DNA of 64,000 bases, from positions 20,441,235 through 20,505,234 of the forward strand of contig OU964923.1 of the NCBI GenBank assembly GCA_918807975.1, in the 5' to 3' direction. A model generated the notes under the pieces. That model was not told where the DNA came from, did not search any database, and was given only the letters and a program-made list of their open reading frames with translations. The stretch comes from Aplidium turbinatum (lineage: Eukaryota > Chordata > Ascidiacea > Aplousobranchia > Polyclinidae). The position numbers and the translations under genes were made by a program. Shown piece after piece: positions 55,001 through 64,000 of the stretch (positions are counted from its first letter, which is position 1; each line of letters begins with the position of its first letter).

Positions 55001-58000
55001 GAAGGTTGCTATTTGTTCTTCAAAGGTTTAACTAGGTTATCAGATCAAAATTCTTCAAGGGTCTTTTGGTAATCAAAATGTAAACACTCTTTTTGACAAG
55101 AACTGTATGGTTTCTATCATGGTCCAGTTTTAACAGTTATCATTTTTTACCAGTGCAAGACTATTATTTGAAACACTTTGAAGGTTTACTCCTGAATCTC
55201 CGCGTTGGTTAATGGCAAATGGAAGAGTTGAAGAAGCAAAAAAGATCTTAAAGATGATTGCAAAATACAACAACAAATCAGAGAGAGATATCGAAGACAT
55301 GCTTGGCGACGTTGGAAAGGTTGTTAAGATAATGATTGCTGATTATATTCTTAGTCACGTAATAAAACTGATGTTCAATTATTATCGAAGACATAACAAA
55401 TTTAGTATTTTTAAGATTAACTTTCAAAATAGCACAACCAGCGTATAGCTCAGTTTACCATCCATATCCCTTCTCGTGGAAAGTTTTTACCCATATACAA
55501 CTTATATCAATACGTGGATTGTAATGACTGACTGTCTTCATCAAAACTCAAAGCTGTCTATGACTTAGTGGGCCTACATAGTTAATTGGTTAATAAATTT
55601 ATAACATTTATTGTAGCTCACCATTCACACATATCCGATTGAATAAGAGCTGCTTTGCCTACCACAAAATTTGCCCTTAAAATTTCAAAAGGTGACATAA
55701 ATATAGTCGCAAGATCAACATTAAAATAATCAGGCCACCACTTAGTCTTATAGTTTATAGATTAATAGACACCTGAAATGTTTTATTTACTGTAGGTTTG
55801 GTTGACTGAACAAAGGACAATCCTTTTCGTGGCCAAAAGCATAGTTTTAGGCCAAACATGCTCGATTTATGCTGTATATGGATTTGTTGATGATTAAAAT
55901 TTAAATAACCAATTTGAATAAAAAGATTTAAATAATTAACCCATTATTGCCTTTGTTATCTTGTTTGTTTTGTTTGTTTATCTTTATCCTGCATTGCGGG
56001 AAAGCGGACTTGAGCGCTATGCATCGGTGTACGCCTTCCGACATACACCTGACCCACGCTGCAGCCGACGGCAATGTCTGTTTCCGGTTGTCTACTCTAC
56101 TTATGACGTAAATTTGGTACTACCCATTACTCGAAATCGATCACTAGGTAGAGGCAATTATCGTAAAGTTTCTTGCCCAGAGAAACAACAGCAAGTGTGG
56201 GTGGCTGGAGTCGAACATGCAGGCTCTCGACTGCGAGCCCAACGCGCTAACCACTCGGCCACGGCTGCCGACTTGATATGATATGTTTTCAGCATAACAC
56301 AGTTTTGTTTTTTTCCCAACGTGACACATTTAGGAAGCTAAAAAGTTAATGGATGAGGAACGAGAGCGAACCGCAAACGAAACAAGAGCATCTAAGCGAG
56401 GGGTCATCAGAGAAATGATAACAACTCCAAAAGTATTACTGATCTTGTTTGCTGATACCTTTTCTTGGTAAGTAGGCCTATCAACGGCGTAGGCTTAGCC
56501 TATTATTATATAGCAAAAATGATGCGGACAACAATTTTTCAGTCTACCATTTGCAATATTTTTTGAAGTCACGCTGCATTGCAACCGCTTTTCTCACATA
56601 AAAAAATAACCCCCACTGCACAAAATAAACGGCAACTACCGTAATTATCCAGAAACACGTCATAGACCCTATAGTGACTGCTGCTAACGTGTCAACACGT
56701 TGACTACCGTGTATCTACGCCCGATGATCTTCTAATCTAGCTCCAGAATCCAGATACCAGCACATATTCGTACAGATAGCTGTAGGCCTATGACAGATGT
56801 GGCCACCAGTCAGAGATTAAGAGCCTCTTTTATAACTTTGTAAACTGCAAAAGCCACACTCACATTACCACTCTGTCTCTTCTTTACTCAAACATATTAG
56901 CTTAGCTGGATTTATTGTAGACTAAATGTTACACACAAATACAGAAATGACAGAAATTAACTATAGTCACCTATTGTTATGCATGTTAGGCTGCAATATT
57001 TAGTAAAACTTTTAAAAATACTTGTCTTGAACAATCTTCTTCAAATCTAGCTTGTAACTTATTTCGTTGTTGCCAATCGAAGTAATTCACTCATGTGCAG
57101 AGCCTCTGAGAGAAATTTTCACTAGGGGTACGAAGAGTCATTCCGGGGCCCCCTTTCACTACGGGCCACCTTTGTCTTGGGCAAAACGCGTAATGTTTGC
57201 TTAGACGGTCCTTCTGCCACTCCCATCATCGTCAGCAAACATTAAAACAACCTAGTTCACATTGTAATCTTGTATTGTTTTTTCCACATGTGCTGTTGAT
57301 GCAAATAAAAAGAACTTCTCTCAGAACTTCTCAGACATATTGTACACCATACAACATTTTACTGCAGAATTGGACATCTGTGCACAATAATAGTATCAGG
57401 CTGCAATAAAACTATTATTTTGTGTTGTGCATATCATGTGATCTGTCCCTCGCCGATTTGTGTATCCTGCACTGAATTCTTGTGTCAGATGTTGATGGTG
57501 CTGTTGAGAGGTGTCGCTTGTACAGCTTCAATGTAAAATTCTCAAATTGATTTATTTATTTCTTTTAGATGTACCGGTAGTCTATAATTATTCCTGATGA
57601 GGACACTGTGTGGTGTCGAAAACGTTGGATTTAGTAGTTTTTTTCTTGTTTTTTTGTGTATTTAATAAAAAATGTTAAATCAGTTGTTACTGAACACTCG
57701 TGTTACCTGTAGCCTATCTGGTACAAGTCAAGCTCTCTACCAAGGCTCAAACATAACATCTTGTTGAAACATAATCAAATTAATCAACTGACCAATAACC
57801 TTTCTTCATTAACTTTTGCATTCACCACATGCTCAGCAGAAGTGAAGGATAGAAGTCACCCTTTTTACTCCGGCTCCGTTCCTGCTCCGAAAGTGTTCTC
57901 CGGCTCCAACTCCGAAATTCATTTTGAAGTGAAATAACGGCAAAACTACCTTTTTCAAATAGTTTTTAAAAAACACAAAAAACCCAAAAGCACCCGGGCT

Positions 58001-61000
58001 TTTTGCCCGGGTTTTAGGCCTACTCAAACCTGCTTTTGCTACACTATGCTAAGCTACCACAACAACAACCTACTTGAAATCTGTCTTGTAGGTTTTGTGT
58101 TAGTTTGGTATACAATGGAATATCGCTCAACGTGCAAGCTCTTAGCGGAAACATCTTCGTTAACAACACTTTGTTGGGTTTGATGGAACTTCCAGGATAT
58201 TTTGTGGCCTATCTTGGTGTTAAATACATCAGTAGATCATTAAGTCACGGAACACTGATGATAGGGAGTGGACTTTGTTGCATGGGAGCTGCCCTATTGA
58301 ACGCAGGTAACTAAATTATAACCGACCATTGACTACCTTAAGTTGCTACAGCCATAGTGCATTAAATTTATATCCTAGTAGCTATGATATTGATCACGTA
58401 TAAACTTTTGTTAGGCTGACAGAAATCTGTGAGTAACTGAGATCAGGAGTGTGCAATTTGCGAATAGATTACAGCGTGAATTACATCCAGCCGACCAAGA
58501 AATAACATTAACTCTCAATGTGGTCACCGGCCATATAGCCTACATGGAGTAGACTAGTTTTGAATGTTATCGCGGGCCGCACAAAAGCGGCAGGCGACAA
58601 CTTTCAAAACTGAAAGCTAATTTAATATATTCGTTAACATTGAATTTATTTTGAAAACTGAAAAGTTTGGGTGTTCATCAGGATAATTATCGTTTCTAGC
58701 ACTAGTTGCTACGTTCATCTGATGAAATTGAAAGTGAAATTAACAACAAACAAGATGGTTTATTGCTTCACTGACGTTTCGGGCACCATGACAATGCGCA
58801 TCATCAGAGCGAATAACATACAAAATAAAATTTCACCAGGTTATATACTGCAGCGATTGAAGGCAAGAAAAAATAAAACACGCAATATTTTAAAAATTGG
58901 CCAATGATGTGTGAGCGGTTACTTTCCACGTTAAATTACGTAAAAACTTCCAACAATAGACATAAAAATTCGAAGCGGTGACTACAACAGAAAAAGTGCG
59001 ATTGAAGGCAAGAGAAATAGAACACAATGTTTTAAAGATTGGCTAATGATGTGCGATTACGCACCTTTTACCAAAACCTTATAAATCATTACTGTCTCGA
59101 CATGCAGGCTTCAAGCCTACTTAAACACAGTTGGAAACGTTATTGCAATCTAATTTTGTCTAGAATTTCTAGTGGTCTTCAGTGCTTCAAATTTATGTTT
59201 ATTGTTGGAAGTTTTTACGTAATTTAACGTGGAAAGTAACCGCTCACACATCATTGGCCAATTTTTAAAATATTGCGTGTTTTATTTTTTCTTGCCTTCA
59301 ATCGCACTGCAGTATATAACCTGGTGAAATTTTATTTTGTATGTTATTCGCTCTGAGGATGCGCATTGTCATGGTGCCCGAAACGTCAGTGAAGCAATAA
59401 ACCATCTTGTTTGTTGTTAATTTCACTTTCAATTTCATCAGATGAACGTAGCAACTAGTGCTAGAAACGATTGAATTTATTTATCACTGTACATTAGTTC
59501 AAAATAAAAAAATTTTATGTGGTAGATTGGTCTCATGTATAGTTCGTTTTACAGTTAGTCCTCAAGCTTCCACTGTGGTCGGATTGATGGGAAGAGGTCT
59601 GAACGCTGGTGCGTTTTATTTGGTCTACATTCACACTGCTGAAATCTTTCCTACTATATTACGCAACAGCAGTATGAGTGTTGGATCATTGGCTGGTCGG
59701 TTGGGGGCAATAGTGTCTCCCTACATTGTCTATATGGGTAAGTTAGTAAAACGTGAAAACAAAATCAAACGAGTTTTAACCAAGCTATATGGAAAAAAAG
59801 GCTGGAAAATATTGAGACCTTTTAATTATGTAAAAGTAGAGAACTCGTTTTTCGCACTGCGTCCCTATCAATGAAAAAAAAAAAGGCATGATCTAGATTC
59901 TAGATAACAATCACAGCCCAACTCTCGGTCAACATCCAAATTATGGTAACCATTCCCGAGATGCTAGATACCCTTTAAGCCAGTGCTTCCCAACCGGTGA
60001 ATCGCAAAGCATTTCTAAATGTTACTGAATGTTAAAATTTTCTAAAAATTACCGACATAACTATGGATTTCACAAGCCGCAGTTTGGTCTTGAATATTGA
60101 ACAGTACTGCGCCTTCGCTACTCTTATCTTCACTTCATTATGTTTCTCGGCAGCCGATTTGTAGCAAGAATTGACAGCGATAGACACGTGTTTGGCTTAG
60201 CGTGGAAGCTACACCGTTATGGTTGGCGAATCGCAGCTGCTCGCTGTACTAGTGAGTGCTCAGCCTTGTGCTGATAGCCGGGAAGAACGCCCCTTTCTTC
60301 ACAATCACTTCATTTGTTGACTTTCCATTTTCATGTATTGTGCACCCTGTTTTCTATTAGATCGGGAAATTATTGCATTATGATTACGTAACAATTATGC
60401 AACAATATAAAAAATATGTAACAATTAGATGTGTTGTGACGCATTAACTATTTCAGTACGTACGCCAATAGTAAATATGCCATAATAAAGATGTCAAATC
60501 TCATTGTGGGTTGCACAATAAAACTTGCATTAAAAGTGGGTCGCAAACTGAAAAAGGTTGAGAAGCACTGCTTAAGCCTTAAGGTATCTCTGAGCATGGC
60601 CTGTAAATATTGGTCGCCATAGTAGGCTACGGCACATACCAATCAACTTAGTGCCTCAGACAATAAATACATATGGTTGTATTCGAAACAAACTTCATGC
60701 TAATGGGCACGAAATTTTGTTTTGGGCTCAACAATGCTGTAGTGTAAACAAAAGTGGTCTTTATGCTGGTGACGTTTTGAAAAGAAGCATAAAACAATCG
60801 GTTTATCATTCTTTAAACTTACAGTTGAACTGCGCGGAATGTACTCTCCTTATATAATGATGAGTCTACTGACCATAGCTTCAGGTCTACTAACTCTCTT
60901 TGTCTTACCTGATACTAACAACAAGGAATTGCCAGAAACAGTAAAAGATACGTTGAAGCTGAAAAGGTAATATTTGTGCAAGGCAGGCCCGTAGCCAGCC

Positions 61001-61625
61001 GGGGGCCAGGGGGGGCCTCGCCCACCCTGGCAAAATCCCAACATTCTCGAGCAACAGCTACAATTACAATGATTTAATTTTTTCGGCCCCCCTTGCTCTG
61101 CGGTCTGGCTACGGCCCTGGTGCAAGGCTTTCCAAATTATTCCCTCAGCGTTACTACGACCCTCCAACAAATAGTCACGTTGGCAGTTGATAGCTGCCAG
61201 TGCTGATTGACAGCTATGCAGTCATAATAAGTACGGTAGTCAGCGCTTCATTTTCTATTGATAGGTCTTCGCAGGTCAAGTCAATCAGATTTCTATTTTT
61301 GGTTTTGTGACGGACTCGAGCATATATTCTTTTGATAAAAATACCTCTACGACTGATATTAGGCGCTTTGAATGACGCCCTTGAACAAAATTACCATAAT
61401 ATTGACTCATAGACTTTATTTTCGATGTAGTAGTAGCGAGAGCACTAAATGTAGTTTAGCTGTAAACGAACAATTTCATATTTCAAATTATGTAACTTTG
61501 CAGTTACCGTATACGTATGTTTTTGTTGCAGTTTGTATAGAACTTGCTGCCGCAGCAAAAAAGATGAAAACAAATACGTTGAGGTCATTTGCAAGAAGGA
61601 AGGTGTTACCGAGGTGTTGACATAA
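46036..61625 (+). CDS. SLC22-family organic ion transporter
   Basis: Twelve exons: 46036-46218, 47036-47159, 48106-48209, 50943-51043, 53501-53655, 54594-54762, 55184-55319, 56334-56467, 58092-58306, 59555-59737, 60825-60966, 61532-61625. The joined frame is open for 579 residues, normal for the family. It starts MTYDDLLRKISGKPFERRMF, helix 1, then a large extracellular loop with Cys and NGT, NRT and NDT glycosylation sites. Hallmarks follow: TEFDLSCEN, GFLSDKFGRRP between helices 2 and 3 (about 166-176), PESPRWLMANGR after helix 6 (about 283-294), GRGLNAGAFYLVYIHTAEIF with PTILRN (about 453-478), and LPDTNNKELPET after helix 12. SLC22 carriers move organic cations, anions or carnitine-like zwitterions across the plasma membrane. 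Substrate class and orthologue cannot be assigned. Confidence 0.93.
46261..46377. repeat. Hairpin in intron 1 of the SLC22 gene
   Basis: cgcgttcttctggtgacta at 46276 is inverted as tagtcaccagaagaacgc at 46339, with longer imperfect arms. It starts about 40 bases after the exon 1 donor, and a second aaggtaagtttt donor-like string follows at 46380. Confidence 0.8.
49590..49890 (+). repeat. Tandem repeat, unit about 70-75 bases
   Basis: Four or so imperfect units containing gcactgcttgcatag, aacgagacttggtgtcac and ttcaaagtaatt. Internal part of the outer element. Confidence 0.75.
49996..50700. mobile_element. hAT element nested in the outer element
   Basis: Ends CAGTGCCGGTCTT and AAGACCGGCACTG; ggcaaaat on both sides (49988-49995, 50701-50708), the duplicated word being part of the outer element's end repeat. 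705 bases. Inside, cgatcttttcaggg and its inverse form a further fold. Confidence 0.92.
51306..52112 (+). mobile_element. hAT transposase remnant with TIRs
   Basis: Ends CAGGGTAGCCAT and ATGGCAACCCTG. Inside, 51694 onward reads WIKIFTGGDSFPLLYKVVSI, then in a second frame WTEERNGLDE and LDLSCPEMHGAFSTNKELLE, the C-terminal dimerisation (hATC) part of a hAT transposase. At least one frameshift and the loss of most of the N-terminal part make it inactive. Target duplication worn. Confidence 0.75.
52300..52510 (-). mobile_element. LINE 3' fragment (RT tail)
   Basis: The - strand frame reads CGSQLWIKFLCSS, HRLRVAYNNSFHILHGLP and TTFEALIRKAFLRLF, the stretch after the RT domain common in invertebrate LINEs. 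The hAT element at 52517-53043 is inserted at its upstream side. A different lineage from the other two LINE fragments. Confidence 0.75.
52517..53043. mobile_element. hAT miniature element in LINE sequence
   Basis: Ends CAGAGATGTACG and CGCGTACATCACTG; target duplication cagcgtac / cagcctac (one mismatch). 527 bases, with several gacgccg and cgctgac words near the ends; no transposase. Confidence 0.8.
55962..56272 (-). repeat. tRNA-derived SINE, family 1, copy B
   Basis: Head on the - strand GCAGCCGTGGCCGAGTGGTT, B box GTTCGACTCC, body shared with copy A (27675-27952), tail rich in aaac. Inserted in intron 7 of gene 3, antisense to the gene, about 60 bases before the exon 8 acceptor. Confidence 0.85.
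58441..58600. mobile_element. Possible hAT end fragment
   Basis: caggagtgtgcaatttgcg and a downstream gcgggccgcacaaaa word resemble hAT ends elsewhere in the window. No matching second end found. Confidence 0.3.
58690..59473. repeat. Large foldback, arms about 280 bases
   Basis: Arms about 58690-58970 and 59200-59473 are near-identical inverted copies, from tcgtttctagcactag to ctagtgctagaaacga. The centre repeats parts of the arms (agtgcgattgaaggcaag, gccaatgatgtg variants), so the structure is nested. It lies in intron 9 of gene 3 and ends about 80 bases before the exon 10 acceptor. Confidence 0.92.
59981..60570. mobile_element. hAT-type element with nested insertion
   Basis: Ends CAGTGCTTCCCAACC and GGTTGAGAAGCACTG; flanks ctttaagc and cttaagcc, a worn duplication. 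Inverted relative of 24269-24707. Comparison with that copy shows a 167-base insertion at 60139-60305 flanked by cacttcat. Confidence 0.82.
60139..60305. mobile_element. Miniature element, long copy
   Basis: Inserted in the preceding element with a perfect 8-bp duplication, cacttcat (60131-60138 and 60306-60313). It starts tatgtttctcggcagccg and ends cttcacaat. No CAG-type terminal inverted repeat, so the superfamily is open. Confidence 0.8.
60984..61119. mobile_element. hAT miniature element, perfect 8-bp TSD
   Basis: 136 bases. Ends CAGGCCCGTAGCCAG and CTGGCTACGGCCCTG (one mismatch); gtgcaagg on both sides (60976-60983, 61120-61127). It starts 18 bases after the exon 11 donor of gene 3. 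Confidence 0.95.
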
Positions 61626-62647
61626 TTTGACCATTCCTGGAAATGTACTTCCCAAACAGAACACACATCAGCCACCACTGATATTTGTCATCGACATTGT
61701 AACTTCACTAACGCTTCGAATGTGCGGAAATTAAATAATACGATTAAATTGAATTTTTCGTTTGCCTTTTTGTCGTACCCAGGCTTTCAACAGGTGGATA
61801 AAGATTTAGTGCCCCGCCAAAGACAAAACCGCGTGTTCTTGAACGGTATCGAACCGGCGCCCTTTCAAGAGTCGTACCATAGCTCCTACCAAGCGTCTAT
61901 GGCAGACGCAAGTGCACCAGTTCGGTTTATTGTGGTACAACAAACTTTCTAGTTGGCCTAAGATGTACAGTGGTAAAATCACTTAGGCTACAGAACTAAA
62001 AAAGAATAGGGTCAATGCAATTCTGAAATATGAAATAAGCTAATTCAAACATTAAGCAAACAAATTCGCTATGGTATTGAAAAAGACTTCAGTGAAAAGT
62101 AGACGTAACAAAAATATACTCTCAAGACGATGGGCCAAACACGTAACATGCTAGTTAAAGCCTTCAGCATGGGTGTTGCAAGGAAATTATTACAGATTAA
62201 AAACTATTCAGATCAAAAAAGTAAAGTAGGATATATATCTGAGAACTAGAAAAGCAAATAAAATAGGCTTCCGTAAAACAACAAGGCACAATGCGTAGAA
62301 AAACACAAGTACAAAAAAGGTATATAAAAAAGCATTACAATGTAATGAGTTGCAAAAATGACGAGGAGAATGAGAGTTAGATCAAGCAAAGTTCAAAGTG
62401 CTAAGTAGAACTAGAAGTTTGTGTCAGCAAAGAGAAGAAGGGAAAATGTAACTAAAAGTAGCATGTTGCTCACATTTATGACCCAAACGGCGTATATTTA
62501 ACTCAAGATAGTACTAGACTCGGTGTAAGTAGCTGCGAATTAGGGTGGTTTAATATTTAGCTTTCCAAAAGGCAACTAGCCCACTTGTGCTTAGGCTACG
62601 TATTCCTTGCTGTGTTAAAAAGCAGATTGGCACAAGGGGAAAATGCG
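61626..62647. other. Between convergent genes 3 and 4
   Basis: Holds the 3' UTRs of both genes. An ATTAAA at 61730 could serve gene 3. No further gene or repeat recognised. Confidence 0.4.
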
Positions 62648-64000
62648 TCACTTTCGACGGTATGATTCAATTTTGCTGCCAACTGTTTGATCCAAGTCTT
62701 TACATTCTTGCAGTACCCTTTCAAATTCAGCAGTAGCCCTGCTTTGAGTAGACTCCTCGTGATGAGTGAAAAAATCTGGTTTCAACCAGGGCCCAGGCAA
62801 TGGTCTCTCCGGGACGGGGCCAAAGGATCGGCCAGCTGAAATAATAGAAACATTAGTTACATAGAAGGAATTTATATAATCATTGGACGTAGTACATAAT
62901 ACAAGCGAACTACGGCACCATGCCCAGCTGGTCGGTGTCATTTTTGAACAAAATTTTTCGGCAGTATTTTAAATAAACTCGTGTGGTTAAACTCATCGGA
63001 TCCTAAACAAAGAGCAGTTGAAAAGTTTTAAGTTGTAACTAGGCTAATGCCTAGTGGTTGAAGATTGAGACTAAGCGAAAGCAAGGAAGAGATTCAGGCA
63101 TGTTTAGCCAAAAACACAGCGGTGTGCTTCCAACAGATATCAAAACGGAATTCTTTGGAGCGTCACATTCGGGCACTCAGACAAAAAGTCCGTCACTTCA
63201 GAACAGCAACTATCCAGACAGCAAATCGGTCATGTTTCACATTGATTCAACGTCTGCAGACGTCGAATTAATCTGAAAAACGACTGATTGGCTGTCTCGG
63301 TGACTTCCCGTAATATTTCAAATTAATCAAATAATGAAGGGGAAACTGAGTTGTTTTGGAGCAACGAATTTAACTGAAGAAGTTGCCGTTAGTTTGCAAG
63401 ATTAAATGAAACAAGACAGTGAATTCTCAATGAAAGGCACAATATTAATCCAATGATTTCGTTCCACCTCAGAGCACACAAATTCAATGAACTACAAGGC
63501 GATTCTTTACACGCTATTTCACACGTGAGGCAACTCTGCTGGTTATTCTTTCCATTTTGCTTCAAAAGAAGCCTGGTGTTCATCCCGAAGCACCAGCTGC
63601 TGCTATATACGAGAACACAATTTGTTGGTAATGAATAAAGCAGTCAGAAGCATGTAAAACCGAGTAACAACTCGTGTTAAAGCAAACTTTCTTCTTCATA
63701 TAACAATGCTGCGGAGTAAAAGCCATAACCTTCGTGTATGTGACCCATATTGTCTAGCTTCAACTCCGATGCAAGGCTTCATCCTCAGCATGTGTACTTA
63801 TTAAATTCGGTACTGTACGCTTGCGCGGCTGTTTTGTTAAACGTATTGGGTAATATAGAGAATGCAAATCAAAGGCATAGAAATAAATTCACTCCAACAG
63901 CATCTACCATCACCGCAACACAATCCTGGTCACAGCAAACGACTCACCGCTGTCCTCATTCAAACAAGAGTCACAGGGACAAGATTGCCCGTGTTCTTGC
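62648..64000 (-). CDS. Unidentified gene, last two exons (partial)
   Basis: Reading leftward: exon 63948-64000 (runs off the window; QEHGQSCPCDSCLNEDS, donor gtgagt, phase 1), intron, then exon 62648-62835 with acceptor ttatttcag. The junction makes AGRSFGPVPERPLPGPWLK, then FFTHHEESTQSRATAEFE and an end in SYRRK and tga. The frame and phase agree across the intron and the tail looks like a helix rich in Glu, Arg and Lys. I do not recognise the family. No membrane segment is visible. The intron of about 1.1 kb shows no further exon. Confidence 0.5.

Overview
This is a eukaryotic, intron-rich, AT-rich stretch from an animal genome. Three multi-exon genes on the + strand and the 3' part of a fourth on the - strand can be read by joining exons whose GT-AG borders and phases agree. 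The domain mix (long thrombospondin type 1 arrays, ShKT, trypsin, DOMON repeats, an SLC22 carrier), introns of a few hundred bases, and the many hAT-type miniature transposons and tRNA-derived SINEs suggest a marine invertebrate deuterostome, most likely a tunicate. The species is inferred, not shown.

Layout. 1-23431: gene 1, running in from before the window. It encodes a modular serine protease with 21 thrombospondin type 1 repeats (TSRs), two ShKT modules and a C-terminal trypsin domain with an intact catalytic triad (about 1,429 residues in the window). Nearly every TSR is one phase-1 exon; three were copied recently, and one exon has AT instead of GT at its donor. 23432-29896: intergenic, mostly transposon remains. 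29897-36811: gene 2, a small secreted-looking protein of two DOMON-like units, with two mutually exclusive candidate mini-exons between them. 36812-46035: intergenic, holding an orphan third DOMON exon and several inverted-repeat elements, one of about 3.1 kb carrying transposase-like and LINE fragments. 46036-61625: gene 3, a complete 12-exon SLC22 transporter of 579 residues; its introns hold nested hAT elements, a SINE, a LINE tail and a large foldback. 62648-64000: gene 4 on the - strand, last two exons, function not recognised.

The genes show no shared pathway. Genes 1 and 2 look secreted (gene 2 has a signal peptide; the start of gene 1 lies outside) and gene 3 is a plasma-membrane carrier. 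The clearest signal between genes is mobile DNA: at least nine hAT-type copies, four with perfect 8-bp target duplications, plus one 1.5 kb element containing a younger hAT. No virus-like element, CRISPR array or true tRNA gene was recognised.
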